A DNA stretch of 64,000 nucleotides from Streptomyces sp. NBC_00390 (GCF_036057275.1 NZ_CP107945.1:7874001-7938000), one strand, 5' to 3'; shown: positions 34,814 to 43,620, counted from the first letter of the stretch. The notes: generated by a model not told the origin, from the sequence alone. Program-made: numbers and translations.

Positions 34814-37204
34814 TCACCGCCGCTCGCGTACGCGCACCACCTCCAGCGCGGGCGACCGCAGGATGTCACGTTCGCAGAAGCGCGAGGTCACCCAGCGCTC
34901 GCCCGAGAAGAGCGCGGTCTGGTCGCGGTGGTGCTCCGACGCGGTGCTCGAGGACTGCGAGTACGTCAGCAGGGTGCGCGCCACCGGGCAGCGGCTGCCG
35001 TCCCACCCCACCGCCTGGACATGACTGGAACCGTGCGCGACCTCCGTGTAGCCGCCGCCCGCGGGGTTCCACACCGGCTCGATCTTGTTCCACACGCCCA
35101 GCGACTCCGTGCCGCCGTGCACGGGGATGCGCTTGCCGCCCCGGACGACGAACTGGTGCTCGCCGAGCGGCGCGTCCAGCGGGACACCGGCCTTGTCCAG
35201 GGCGGCCACCGCGTCCACAAGCGCCTTGGCGAAGGCCGGCGAATCCGTGTTGAGCGTGTGGGGTGTGCCCACCGGATCGGCGGGTGAGAACGGCACCTTC
35301 CACAGCTGGGCCGCGGGCACCGACGCGGTCAGCGCCCGCCAGAACCGGTCGAAGAGGAGCGCCCCCCGGCTGCCGGTGTCCATGGTCCGGTCCCACCGCT
35401 CCAGCACACCGCACGCCCGGACCATCTCCGGCGCGAGGGCCGCGCAGCCCTTGACCACGTCCGCGACCGCCAGGTCCGCCGCAGGGACCCGGTTGGCGAA
35501 CTGCTGATGCTGGAGATCGCCCACCGTGAGCCTGCCGCGCCCGGCCATGGCCGCGACATCCTCGACCGCGCCGCGGGTGCGCAGCGAACGCGCAGTGCCG
35601 ATGGTGCCGAACACCCGCTCGTAACCGGTCAGCGGCCGGTCGGCGTTGGCGAGCCAGGCGCTGTCGTTGGAGTTCTCCGCGTACGGCGCGTCCCTGAGGA
35701 CCGGCATCCGCGACGGTCCGAAGATCCCCGGCTGCACCGCGTCCTGGTCGGAGCCGGGCGCGCAGTCACCGCGCGAACCGTCCAGCACGGCCACTCCGGA
35801 CGCCGGATACGTCACCTTGCCCAGCGGCGTGGAACAGCGCTGGGCGAGCTCGTCCGTGATCCGGGGCAGCACCTGGGACTGGGTGAACAGCGAGTGCCCC
35901 CGGGAGTCGGCGGCGATCGTGTTCACCCAGGGCAGGCCCTGGGTGCGCCGCAGCGCCTCCTCGATGCCCGCCGTCGAGCGTGCCCTGCCGAGGGCGAGTG
36001 CGGTGTCGGAGCCACGCAGGTTGAGGGCGTTGGGATCGTTCAGGGCGTACGTGGTGGTCGCCGACCAGGGCAGCGGTAGCGACGCGCCGAGGGAGGTGAC
36101 AACCGGCCCGTATCGGGTCCAGTACTGCGTGCGGGTGAGGGATGTGCCGTCCTTGACCGGCACGGTGACGGTGCGGCGTGTCATCGGCTCCCGCCTGCCG
36201 TCGACGAGATAGACGGTCGGATCGGCCGGATCCAGCGTCAGCTGGTGCAGATTGAGGGTGACTCCGGTCGCGACCGTGTGGCTCCACGCCACCTTGTCGT
36301 TGAAGCCGATGTTGACCACGGCGGTGCCCAGCAGCGAGGAACCGGAGACGTTCAGCTTCCCGGGTATGGTCTGCTGCGACTGCCAGAAGCGGCGGCCGCC
36401 GTGCCAGGGGTAGTGAGGGTTGCCTAGGAGCAGGCCCCGTCCGTTCGCCGTCGTCCCCCCGCTGAACGCAACGGCGTTGGACCCCATGTCGCCGCTGCGG
36501 GCCGCGAACAGTTCCCGTGCCGCCGTCGCGGTCGAGGCTGCATCGCGCCCCGCGACCGGAGCCGGTACGCCGGCCGTGCCGGGTGGCTGAGCCGCGGTGA
36601 TGCCGTCGATGCCTCGTCCCTGGCCGCCGAGCACCGAGACGGCGAAGCCTCGGCGGGCGACGTCCAGGGTCGTCACCGGCCGCACCCAGTCGGAGTCCCG
36701 GCATGCCGGGTCGGTGATCCGGTTCTGCCGCAGCCATGCGTTGTAGCCCGCCGCCCAGCCGCGCATCAGCTCCTTCACATCCCGGCCGGGGCCGGCGGGC
36801 GCGGGCGTGGCCAGCAGTTTCTCGACGGTACCGGCGTCACGTACACCGCGGAAGTACAGATCGCTGGACAGGTTCCTGGCCGCCGACGACAGCGAGCCGT
36901 CCGGCGCGGCGTCGGGCCCGAAGAACCGCGAGCGCTCGCCGCGTACCGTGACGAAGCCGTCCGCGAGTACGCACACCTGGTCGGCCGCCTGGGCCCATCC
37001 GGTGCCGAAGCCCAGGTTCGCGTAGTCCTTCCCCACGATGTGGGGGATTCCGTACTCCGTGTAGCGGATGACGGCGGACAGTCCGCCGCCGGACGGATGC
37101 CGCTCACGCGGATCGGCGGCCGCGCCGGGCGGCACGGTCGCCGTCGCGGTCAGCAGAGTGATGCCGATGAGTGCGAGTCGGCCAAGGCGGGTGCGCAAGA
37201 GCAA
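34814..37204 (-). CDS. Secreted penicillin-amidase-family acylase (AHL / penicillin V acylase type)
   Basis: A 796-residue N-terminal-nucleophile hydrolase made as a precursor. The signal peptide (LGRLALIGITLLTATATV) is followed by the alpha subunit (VIRYTEYGIPHIVGKDYANL). The autocleavage/nucleophile site GDMGSNAVAFSGG gives Ser242 as the first beta residue. Length and motifs fit Streptomyces AhlM, aculeacin A acylase and penicillin V acylase, which cleave long-chain N-acyl amides. TTG 37204 follows GGGGAGGCACG; TTG 37198 or the longer ATG 37255 are alternatives. The upstream DNA belongs to direct repeat A. Confidence 0.87.
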   Translation of the reverse strand: MLLRTRLGRLALIGITLLTATATVPPGAAADPRERHPSGGGLSAVIRYTEYGIPHIVGKDYANLGFGTGWAQAADQVCVLADGFVTVRGERSRFFGPDAAPDGSLSSAARNLSSDLYFRGVRDAGTVEKLLATPAPAGPGRDVKELMRGWAAGYNAWLRQNRITDPACRDSDWVRPVTTLDVARRGFAVSVLGGQGRGIDGITAAQPPGTAGVPAPVAGRDAASTATAARELFAARSGDMGSNAVAFSGGTTANGRGLLLGNPHYPWHGGRRFWQSQQTIPGKLNVSGSSLLGTAVVNIGFNDKVAWSHTVATGVTLNLHQLTLDPADPTVYLVDGRREPMTRRTVTVPVKDGTSLTRTQYWTRYGPVVTSLGASLPLPWSATTTYALNDPNALNLRGSDTALALGRARSTAGIEEALRRTQGLPWVNTIAADSRGHSLFTQSQVLPRITDELAQRCSTPLGKVTYPASGVAVLDGSRGDCAPGSDQDAVQPGIFGPSRMPVLRDAPYAENSNDSAWLANADRPLTGYERVFGTIGTARSLRTRGAVEDVAAMAGRGRLTVGDLQHQQFANRVPAADLAVADVVKGCAALAPEMVRACGVLERWDRTMDTGSRGALLFDRFWRALTASVPAAQLWKVPFSPADPVGTPHTLNTDSPAFAKALVDAVAALDKAGVPLDAPLGEHQFVVRGGKRIPVHGGTESLGVWNKIEPVWNPAGGGYTEVAHGSSHVQAVGWDGSRCPVARTLLTYSQSSSTASEHHRDQTALFSGERWVTSRFCERDILRSPALEVVRVRERR

Positions 37205-37466
37205 CGTGCCTCCCCAAAGTGACTGCGTGGTGAGCAGGTTGGACCATGCAGTCACCCGGGCGGAGCGGTGTCAACATCCCGTCCGGTATCCGTGGTGGCG
37301 TCAGTTTTCGCGGAGCTCCCGGAGGTCCACGATCCGTTTGATCTTGCCCACCGAGCGCTCGAGTGTCTCGGGGTCGACCACTTCCACCGTGACGGACACC
37401 CCGATCCCGTCCTTGACGGCCGCGGCGATCGCCCGCTCGGCCGCCGCGCGCTGCTCGGCACTCGCC
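37201..37466. repeat. 266-bp direct repeat, copy A
   Basis: It is nearly identical to 44435-44700 (about five mismatches seen by eye; constant offset 7234). It contains the acylase upstream region and the last 55 codons of paaK. Identity starts at GCAACGTGCC and ends at ACTCGCC, beyond which the two flanks are unrelated. Confidence 0.92.
37301..37466 (-). pseudogene. paaK 3'-end fragment (in repeat A)
   Basis: It encodes the last residues of phenylacetate-CoA ligase (AIAAAVKDGIGVSVTVEVVD ... IKRIVDLRELREN, then stop), the same as the intact gene at 44535 except D for H. There is no start or N-terminal part; upstream is the Thg1 remnant in the opposite direction. Confidence 0.85.
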
Positions 37467-37467
37467 C

Positions 37468-38175
37468 CCCGACGCACCTACGCGGTGATCCGCGTCGACG
37501 GCCGGGCATTCCACAGCTACCTGCCCGGCGCTGAGCGCCCGTTCGACGAGGGCTTCTTGGCCGACATGAACTCCGTCGCGGAGGCGCTCTGCAAGGAGAT
37601 CAGGGGGCAGTGTTCGCATACATCCAATCCGACGAGACCAGCGTGCTCGTCACGGACTTCGGCTCGTCCAGCACTGAGCCGTGGTTCGGGGGAGTGGTGG
37701 CCAAGCAGCTGTCGATATCCGCAGCGCTCGCCACCGCGGTGCTCAACGAGTGCCGGCCCAGCTCCCGAGCTCTGTTCGCTGCCCGGCTGTTCACCCTGTC
37801 CGTCTCGGTCGAGGTGGCGAACTACTTCGTTTGGCGCCAGCGTGACGCCGTACGCAACTCCATCTCCATGGCCGCCCAGGCCCACTTCTCCCACCGGCGA
37901 CTCCACGGCATGTCCACCGAACGCATGCAGGAGCTCCTGTGGTCCGAGAAGGGCGTCAACCGGAGCGACTGCTCCGCCGGCTGCAAGCGCGGACGGGTAA
38001 GCGCCCGCAAGGTCGACCCCCGCGAGACGACGTACACCGGCATGAAAGCGCATGACCCAGCTGTGCACGGTCAACGCCATCCGCTCCTGGTGGGAGTCCT
38101 CCGGCGCACCGCACTTCACCACCGAGCCCGGCTCCCGGCTGCCGCCATCCCCCACTGCCCAGATTGCAGCGACAG
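37468..38175 (+). pseudogene. Thg1-like tRNA-His guanylyltransferase, truncated and frameshifted
   Basis: Frame 3 starts directly at the repeat boundary with RRTYAVIRVDGRAFHSYLPG, the Thg1 catalytic metal motif (VDGRxFH), but without the usual N-terminus. At a run of five G (about 37604-37608) one base is missing. Frame 2 continues AYIQSDETSVLVTDF, VEVANYFVWRQRDAVRNSIS and SHRRLHGMSTERMQELLW. Near 38045 the frame shifts again: TVNAIRSWWESSGAPHFTTE is in frame 3. Three lesions (truncation and two frameshifts) make it non-functional. Thg1 enzymes add or repair 5' nucleotides of tRNA. Confidence 0.85.
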
Positions 38176-38293
38176 GGGTGACCCCCTGCCCCAATCCGAC
38201 GACCTTGGCAAACAGCCCATAAAAACCATCAGGAACGCTTATACATGCATCATCCCCCCACGCCGCCGCCACAGTCCCGAGGGGAAAGACCCA

Positions 38294-38902
38294 GTGACCT
38301 ACCAGCACCCGGGCCCGCACCAGCCCTACAACCAGCAGCCCCACGCGGGGCAGCAGTACCCCGGCTCCAACTATGCCGGTGGCCCTGCGCCTTACCAGCC
38401 GCCCCCGCCCCCGAAGAAGGGCATGAGTACCGGCGCGATCGTAGGCATCGTCCTCGGCAGCATCTTCGGCTTCGTCCTCTTCCTCGGGATCATCGGTGTC
38501 GCCCTCGACGACGGCAGCAGGACGACCAGCAGCGGCGCGAGCAAGAAGACGGCCTCACCCAAGGAGAAGAGCCTCGAAGAGGAGTATGCGGACCTCGAGG
38601 AGCAGAACAAGAAGAACCTCGAGGAGCGCAAGAAGAACCGCGCCAAGGAGGCGGCGAAGGAGGGCGAGTTCAGCGACGGCGACTACATCGTCGGCGAGGA
38701 CATCCCGCCCGGCACCTACACCTCGGCCGGTGCCCAGAAGGGCGCATTCGAGTTCTGCTCGATCACGACCGACCCCACCGATGACAGCAAGTTCCCCAAG
38801 CTGAAGTCAGCCAACGCGGACGAACGCATCATCATCACGCTCACGGAAGCCGACGGCGTCGTCACCATTAGCGGGTGCGAGCCGCTCAAGCGCCGCAGCT
38901 AG
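38294..38902 (+). CDS. Membrane-anchored protein with proline-rich N-terminus
   Basis: A 202-residue protein. A proline/glutamine-rich cytoplasmic segment (YQHPGPHQPYNQQPHAGQQY) is followed by one membrane helix (STGAIVGIVLGSIFGFVLFL, about residues 47-70). A highly charged coiled coil comes next (LEEEYADLEEQNKKNLEERK). The C-terminal domain holds GDYIVGEDIPPGTYTSAG and ends CEPLKRRS. The VGxDIPPGTY domain is common in actinobacterial surface proteins. GTG 38294 follows GAGGGGAAAGACCCA. Function unknown; an extracytoplasmic sensor or binding role is possible. Confidence 0.75.
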   Translation: MTYQHPGPHQPYNQQPHAGQQYPGSNYAGGPAPYQPPPPPKKGMSTGAIVGIVLGSIFGFVLFLGIIGVALDDGSRTTSSGASKKTASPKEKSLEEEYADLEEQNKKNLEERKKNRAKEAAKEGEFSDGDYIVGEDIPPGTYTSAGAQKGAFEFCSITTDPTDDSKFPKLKSANADERIIITLTEADGVVTISGCEPLKRRS

Positions 38903-39211
38903 CCAGCGGCCGCCAGCCGCCCGCGCCTCGCGGCGGCTGGCGACCCGAGGCCAAGGCCAACCGATCGATTCAATCAACCCATGCCTGCTCTGCCCCTGAG
39001 GGACCATGCGCCGCACCGTCACCGTAGCCATGCTGCTCGTCGCCACGCCCCGACCCTGGAGGCGCCCGAAATGGTAGGTGACCGACGAGGATGAGGACAG
39101 GCCGACGAACTGCCCGATCCTGCGAATGCTGGGCCCTTCTCCGGTGGCGACGATCTCCCCGCGGATGCACCGCAGAATGCGCTCTTGCCGCTCGGCCAGG
39201 TGATCCATCAC
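38807..39211 (-). CDS. LexA-like winged-helix protein, probably truncated
   Basis: The first 55 residues (MDHLAERQERILRCIRGEIV ... GQFVGLSSSSSVTYHFGRLQ) are the LexA N-terminal DNA-binding domain. No S24 peptidase follows. The rest of the 134-residue frame is arginine/alanine-rich, unlike protein, and runs antisense into the 3' end of the membrane-protein gene, so the original C-terminus is probably lost. GTG 39211/ATG 39208 overlaps the stop of the upstream repeat-protein gene, supporting the start. Confidence 0.5.
   Translation of the reverse strand: MMDHLAERQERILRCIRGEIVATGEGPSIRRIGQFVGLSSSSSVTYHFGRLQGRGVATSSMATVTVRRMVPQGQSRHGLIESIGWPWPRVASRREARAAGGRWLAAALERLAPANGDDAVGFRERDDDAFVRVG
38911..38942 (+). 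terminator. Hairpin terminator after the membrane-protein gene
   Basis: A perfect 11-bp stem, CGCCAGCCGCC / GGCGGCTGGCG, with a 10-nt loop 9 bp after the stop at 38902. It lies inside the antisense LexA-like frame, which supports that frame being decayed there. Confidence 0.72.
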
Positions 39212-39957
39212 GACGACCCGTCGGTGTCGCGGCCGGTGGCCAGGTCCTGCAGGGCATCGAGTCGGTCATGGCGGGCGAGCAGGCGGGCGTAGCGGGTAAG
39301 GGTGTTCTCGTTCCGGACGCGGCGGTCGGTGACATGGGTGCCGAATACGCGGATCGCCTCGTCAACGCGGCCGGCACGTTCCAAGACGGTGGCGCGGAGT
39401 TCCTGCAAGGACGACAAATCCCAGTTCCAGGCCTGATCGGCCGCAGCCTGCAGGCCCTTGGCCGCAAGAGTCTCCAGCAGATCCAGTACGCGGTCGTCGC
39501 GGCCCTGCCCGTCGGTCATCTCCACCAGCAACGCGGCGATCCCGCCCTCGCGAACATGGGGCGTCAGGACATCGATGGCCTCGTCAACCCGCCCGGCCTT
39601 CACCAGCAGCTCCGCGAAGTCCCGGCAGCCCCGGCCCGATACCCGATCCAGATCTTCCGGGCCTACCAGCTTCAGACCCTCATCAATACGCCCCCACTCG
39701 ATCAGTACCTCAGCCGCCAGAACCTTGGCGGCCATCAAGCCGATCGCGACGAACGGCTCGATCACCGACCGGGCCCGCTCGAACTCCCCCCGGGCGCACA
39801 GCGCCCGTACAGCCTCCTGCGCGCAGTACCACTCTCCACGCTCAGCCGCCGCCCGCACCGCGGTCTCGAGATGACCCTGCTCCACGAGAAGGATCGCCAG
39901 TCTCGGCGACACCCCGCAGTAGTGCGTCATCTGCCAATGAACATCATCAAGGTTCAT
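39208..39957 (-). CDS. Helical-repeat (TPR-like) protein of unknown function
   Basis: A 249-residue soluble protein that starts MNLDDVHWQMTHYCGVSPRL. Repeats of about 34-40 residues carry a xxAGRVDEAIxVLxPHV pattern (VKAGRVDEAIDVLTPHV, LERAGRVDEAIRVFGTHV, EWGRIDEGLKLVGPE). This is a TPR-like alpha solenoid known from Streptomyces accessory regions. It probably binds protein partners. ATG 39957 is chosen over the longer frame to 40095, whose start is not protein-like. It forms a two-gene operon with the LexA-like fragment. Confidence 0.68.
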   Translation of the reverse strand: MNLDDVHWQMTHYCGVSPRLAILLVEQGHLETAVRAAAERGEWYCAQEAVRALCARGEFERARSVIEPFVAIGLMAAKVLAAEVLIEWGRIDEGLKLVGPEDLDRVSGRGCRDFAELLVKAGRVDEAIDVLTPHVREGGIAALLVEMTDGQGRDDRVLDLLETLAAKGLQAAADQAWNWDLSSLQELRATVLERAGRVDEAIRVFGTHVTDRRVRNENTLTRYARLLARHDRLDALQDLATGRDTDGSS

Positions 39958-40221
39958 GGTCGGCACCGTATGCACCCACACCGACAACCAATGCACCACA
40001 CCGGCCCCGAGACCGGTGGTGCCCACCCCCGCGCTGCTGTCCCGGCGGGGGCCGACGTTGAGACGCTCGTCGAAATGGGCGTCGTCGAAGAACAACCAGC
40101 GCCGCCACCGGGCCCACTGGCGGAGCTACCGGCCGAGTAGCCCTGGACCGCCTCCGTGGTATCCCTGAGGACCATGACGGCGCCCCATCCCGGGTTCTGT
40201 GGGCACCGGTCAGCTTTTCCC

Positions 40222-40243
40222 CCTCCTGCCTTCGGGCAGGAGG
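40222..40243 (-). terminator. UUCG-type hairpin terminator
   Basis: CCTCCTGCC-TTCG-GGCAGGAGG is a 9-bp perfect stem with a tetraloop. It lies in the 419-bp region (39958-40376) between two minus-strand genes and probably ends the flavoprotein transcript. No gene is visible in that region. Confidence 0.7.
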
Positions 40244-40333
40244 AGGCAGGCAACTTTGTGCGTCCGCATGACTGTCAGAGCCCGGTCGTACAGTGGGCTC
40301 ATCATCCACCAAGCATTGCGGTGGTTGCTTCTG

Positions 40334-40367
40334 GCCCCGCTTCGGGAGTGATGCCCCGGAGCGGGGC
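40334..40367 (-). terminator. Second hairpin after the flavoprotein gene
   Basis: GCCCCGCT / AGCGGGGC, 8-bp arms with an 18-nt loop, lies directly after the flavoprotein stop on the minus strand. It may act with the hairpin at 40222. Confidence 0.45.
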
Positions 40368-40376
40368 ACGCTGCTT

Positions 40377-40916
40377 TCAGCGTGGGCCAACTGCCTCAGC
40401 TGCGTCGAGGGCCAGGTGCCAAGGGTAGCCTTCGGGCCGACCTTGTCCTGGCCGGTTGGGCACGAAGCCGCCTTCTCCGTACAGAACTGTGACCCCCGCG
40501 CCCCGCAGGGTCTCCACCGACCGTTCGAACTGCGGGTGCTGCACGTAGGCCGCGTTCACGCACGGCATCGTCACCGTCGGGATCCCCTTGCCGATCCCTT
40601 CGGCCATCACTCCGACGACGAACTTGCTTGTGAGCCCGAGCGCCCACTCATTCATGGTGTTGAACGTCGCGGGAGCGACCAGGATGATGTCAGCGGGCGG
40701 CCAAACGTCTGGCTGGCCAGGCAGTTTGTACTCGGATCGGATCGGGTGACCGGTGAGTGCGGCCAGACCGTCGAGGCTGTTCTCGAGCCAGCGGGCCGCA
40801 GTTGGCGTCAGGCCGAGGCAGACGTCCCAGCTGCGGGTCTGCGCGTCTTCGATCACCTTCGCGATGTCGAACACAGGCGGAGCAGCTGAGGCGAAGAGAT
40901 ACAGAGTCCGGATCAT
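40377..40916 (-). CDS. Flavoprotein (HFCD/phosphopantothenoylcysteine decarboxylase-like)
   Basis: A 179-residue FMN-type protein. MIRTLYLFASAAPPVFDIAK is the FMN phosphate region, and PPADIILVAPATFNTMNEWA followed by LTSKFVVGVMAEGI is the family core (PASANT-like motif reads APATFNT). The catalytic His expected in the decarboxylases is not evident, so the reaction is uncertain. It is divergent from the XRE regulator, a recurrent pairing in Streptomyces. ATG 40916 is the start of the domain. Confidence 0.78.
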   Translation of the reverse strand: MIRTLYLFASAAPPVFDIAKVIEDAQTRSWDVCLGLTPTAARWLENSLDGLAALTGHPIRSEYKLPGQPDVWPPADIILVAPATFNTMNEWALGLTSKFVVGVMAEGIGKGIPTVTMPCVNAAYVQHPQFERSVETLRGAGVTVLYGEGGFVPNRPGQGRPEGYPWHLALDAAEAVGPR

Positions 40917-40977
40917 GGGCCCTATCCGATCACACGACTCCGCCCCGATCCGAGGAGGATTCGGGGCGGAAGTGTGC

Positions 40978-40998
40978 ACTCACATGATAGGCGTGAGT
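40978..40998. promoter_or_regulatory. Candidate operator in the flavoprotein/XRE divergent promoter
   Basis: ACTCAC-N9-GTGAGT is a perfect 6-bp inverted repeat 36 bp before the XRE start. A related CGCTCACA / TGTGAGCG dyad occurs right after the XRE gene at 42232. The shared CTCAC/GTGAG core suggests the XRE protein binds both. Confidence 0.5.
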
Positions 40999-41033
40999 AC
41001 CGTTTCAAGTGGCTGCAAGGAGCGGAGACCAGC

Positions 41034-42218
41034 ATGCCGAGACTGGACGACAACCACACGGGTACCCGCATCAAAGAACAGCGGAAACTGGCCAGGCTCA
41101 CGCAGAAGCAACTATCCGCGCGGATCCCCTACTCGTACAGCCTGCTCAACCAAGTGGAGTGCGGCGCCCGCCCCGCGACGGCGGACTTCGTGGCCGCAGT
41201 TGCGCACGCCCTGCGGATAGACGTCACCGCGCTTACGGGCCAGCCCTACGTGACCGAGCTCCAACAGGACCGCCTGGCCGCCCTGGTGCGTCCCATCCGC
41301 GAGGCGCTCGACCTGTACGACCTTGGCGCGGATCCTGAGCTCGTCGTACGGCCGACCAACGCCCTGGTTACCGCGGCCGACGACTTGTGCCAGCTTGTGC
41401 GTGCCACCCACCTGCGCAAGGCCGCCACCGCGCTGCCCGGCGTCATCGCCGAACTCACCAGTGGAGCCTGGGCCGAACCCAGCACCGAGGCGTGGCAGGC
41501 CCTGGCCTCCACGTACCGCACAGCGCACGATGTGAGCGTCAAGCTGGGCTACTACGACTTGAGCACGGTCGCACTCGACCGCATGGAGTGGGCCGCCCAG
41601 CGCGCCTCGGACCCCTGCCTCGCCGCCGTGCGCCAGTACATGCGGGCTCTGGTCTACTTCCGCGAGGGCGAGCTGCGCATCGGACAACGGCTCATCACTG
41701 CTGGACACGGCATCGTCGGCCAGGCTGACGACACCCGGGAGGCGCAGGCCGTCACCGGACAACTCCACCTCGGAGCTTCCGTCATCGCCGCACGGGCCCG
41801 TGAGAAGACCGTGCTCACCTCACACATCGAGCAGGCCGGGGAGATCGCCAGCCGTATCGGGGACGCCTCGGACGTGCACTGGCTGTCCTTCGGGCCGGCG
41901 AACGTCGCATTGCATCAGGTATCTGCTGCGGTCGAGATGCACCTCTACGACGACGCACTGTGCCAGGCCCGCGACATCAGACTGCCGACGTCCGTCGCCG
42001 TCTCCCGCCGGGCGCACTTCCTCATCGACCGGGCCCGGTCCGAGATGGAGACCGGCCACACCGAGGCCGCGCTCAAGTCCCTGGTGCAGGCTCGGCAGGC
42101 CGCCCCTGAGCAGACCCGGTACCACCCAGGTGCTCGGGAGACCATCACCGGGCTCGTGCACATGGCGCGCCGTACGCCCGATACCCTCAACCGCATGGCC
42201 GCCTGGGTCGGCCTGTAG
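41034..42218 (+). CDS. XRE-family regulator with helical sensor domain
   Basis: A 394-residue regulator. The N-terminal helix-turn-helix (GTRIKEQRKLARLTQKQLSA ... LLNQVECGARPATADFVAAV) covers residues 8-65. It is followed by about 320 residues of helical repeats (LRKAATALPGVIAELTSGAW, VALDRMEWAAQRASDPCLAA, ALKSLVQARQAAPEQTRY). This layout resembles Streptomyces XRE regulators whose C-terminal part senses a small ligand. GGAG is 6 bp before ATG 41034. It probably controls itself, the divergent flavoprotein and the downstream cassette through the GTGAG dyads. Confidence 0.85.
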   Translation: MPRLDDNHTGTRIKEQRKLARLTQKQLSARIPYSYSLLNQVECGARPATADFVAAVAHALRIDVTALTGQPYVTELQQDRLAALVRPIREALDLYDLGADPELVVRPTNALVTAADDLCQLVRATHLRKAATALPGVIAELTSGAWAEPSTEAWQALASTYRTAHDVSVKLGYYDLSTVALDRMEWAAQRASDPCLAAVRQYMRALVYFREGELRIGQRLITAGHGIVGQADDTREAQAVTGQLHLGASVIAARAREKTVLTSHIEQAGEIASRIGDASDVHWLSFGPANVALHQVSAAVEMHLYDDALCQARDIRLPTSVAVSRRAHFLIDRARSEMETGHTEAALKSLVQARQAAPEQTRYHPGARETITGLVHMARRTPDTLNRMAAWVGL

Positions 42219-42231
42219 GTAGCGCTCACGG

Positions 42232-42251
42232 CGCTCACAGTTTTGTGAGCG
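42232..42251. promoter_or_regulatory. CGCTCACA/TGTGAGCG dyad after the XRE gene
   Basis: Perfect 8-bp arms with spacer GTTT, 14 bp after the XRE stop and 215 bp before the DUF6415 gene. It could be a hairpin terminator or an operator for the downstream genes. The core resembles the dyad at 40978, favouring an operator. Confidence 0.5.
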
Positions 42252-42465
42252 TTGACGTCTTCCTCTGCCACGACGCTGGTCCCATGCCCGATCAGCGACG
42301 CGTGGCCATCGCCACCTCCAGTGCCGGGGCGCCCACTCGGGCCGGCCCGCGCTACGACGCCTGCTGTGCGGACACGGACCGGGCGCGTGCTCTGGTTCGC
42401 CACGTAACCCCGGCGACCGCTGACACGGTCCCGGGGCGCGGCCCACGCTTACGAGGAGCGTCGAC

Positions 42466-42888
42466 ATGAAGCAAGGTACAGCGCCACAGACTTCGGCCGC
42501 AGCCGAGGGCCACGACCCGAGACCGGTCGACATCGCCACGATGAGGGGCACCGCCCAGCGCGTGCTCGCCCTTGGTGAGGCACCTCCGCTGCGGGAGGAC
42601 CTGGACCAGCTGGCCGACACCCTCCGCGGCCACCTGAACGTGCTGGTGCCCGAGATCCGAAACAGGGTCAACCAACTGCCCGCAATGGACCCGGCGGCGT
42701 GCGTGGCGCGCATCGGAGTCGACGAGGCGTGGCGGCGGCTGCACACGACCACGGGCTTCGGCCCCGATGCCGCCTACCGGCAGGCCGAGCGCCTCGCCCG
42801 TTCCGTCAGGTCCCTTTGCGACCACTACGAGAACCTGCACCCCCCAACGATCCCCGGCACCACACCCATGGCGACCGAACCGGGTTAA
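42466..42888 (+). CDS. DUF6415-family protein
   Basis: A 140-residue protein with the Streptomyces DUF6415 pattern: RVLALGEAPPLREDLDQLAD, LRGHLNVLVPEIRNRVNQLP, QAERLARSVRSLCDHYENL. Helical, soluble, no known activity. It is common in accessory regions next to XRE regulators, as here. ATG 42466 follows GAGGAGCGTCGAC. Confidence 0.75.
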   Translation: MKQGTAPQTSAAAEGHDPRPVDIATMRGTAQRVLALGEAPPLREDLDQLADTLRGHLNVLVPEIRNRVNQLPAMDPAACVARIGVDEAWRRLHTTTGFGPDAAYRQAERLARSVRSLCDHYENLHPPTIPGTTPMATEPG

Positions 42889-42901
42889 GGGTCGCACTTC
42901 G

Positions 42902-43150
42902 ATGAACGCCCGTCCCGTCGGTGTCCCGGAAGACCCAGCGGGGCGGGTCCGCAAGCCCCCAGCCCCGGGCCGAATCCCGGCAGGACGGTGTCCGCGGCGG
43001 CCTTACAGCAAGTTCCACGCACCCATCACCGTGCAGGAGGAATTGCCAGATGAGCACCCTCGTCGAGGCCGGGACGCGCACTCGCGACCCGCAGGTCATC
43101 CTCAACGGCGTCCAGCCTCACATCCGCCGTCTCACCGGCAACGTGGCTGA
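42902..43150 (+). CDS. Possible small basic protein
   Basis: ATG 42902 opens an 82-codon frame starting MNARPVGVPEDPAGRVRKPP with RYSKFH-like RRPYSKFHAPIT in the middle. Only the first 50 residues look protein-like; the rest overlaps the next gene in another frame. It may be a short cassette gene that lost its stop, or spurious. Confidence 0.25.
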   Translation: MNARPVGVPEDPAGRVRKPPAPGRIPAGRCPRRPYSKFHAPITVQEELPDEHPRRGRDAHSRPAGHPQRRPASHPPSHRQRG

Positions 43151-43541
43151 CGGCGGCACCATTTGGGAGCGCGAGATCGCGCTCCTGCTCCGCGACAACA
43201 CCATGGTCCGCAACATGGCCGAGCGCATCCTCGCGAACGCCGTCATGTACACCATCACGGCCATGGAGCACCCCGAGGTCCACCTCGGCGTTGGGAAGAT
43301 CGTGGACATCGGCGTCCATCAGCTCATCCTCGACACCCCCGTCTACTTCGCCCTCTGCGACGTCTACAACGGCGGCCGGTACAAGCACCACTCGCCGTTC
43401 ATCCAGCGCCGCAGCGACGGCCTGTGCCTGCGCACCGCGGACTTCCTGCGATCGAACGGCTTCGAGATCGACGAGGAGCTGTGGGCCAACGACGGAGCGG
43501 AGTGCTCGCCCTGCGACAACAAGGTCCCTGACAGCCACTGA
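43050..43541 (+). CDS. Conserved protein of unknown function, C-terminal Cys motif
   Basis: A 163-residue protein with an excellent ribosome-binding site (CAGGAGGAATTGCCAG) before ATG 43050. Strongly protein-like, mixed alpha/beta composition: NVADGGTIWEREIALLLRDN, ILANAVMYTITAMEHPEVHL and FIQRRSDGLCLRTADFLRSN. It ends with a cysteine pair in ANDGAECSPCDNKVPDSH. No signal or membrane part. The family is not recognised. It is followed after a strong hairpin by a SAM methyltransferase, a possible modifying partner, though that link is speculative. Confidence 0.72.
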   Translation: MSTLVEAGTRTRDPQVILNGVQPHIRRLTGNVADGGTIWEREIALLLRDNTMVRNMAERILANAVMYTITAMEHPEVHLGVGKIVDIGVHQLILDTPVYFALCDVYNGGRYKHHSPFIQRRSDGLCLRTADFLRSNGFEIDEELWANDGAECSPCDNKVPDSH

Positions 43542-43553
43542 CCGTTCTACGCT

Positions 43554-43589
43554 GGCCCCTGCCCTCCTCCCCTCGGAGGGGCAGGGGCC
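43554..43589 (+). terminator. Hairpin terminator or attenuator before the methyltransferase
   Basis: GGCCCCTGCCC / GGGCAGGGGCC, perfect 11-bp arms, 12 bp after the 163-aa gene stop and 32 bp before the methyltransferase GTG. It can separate or attenuate transcription into the methyltransferase. Confidence 0.65.
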
Positions 43590-43620
43590 TTGCCCGTTCC
43601 CGCCCACGAAAGGGAGTTCT

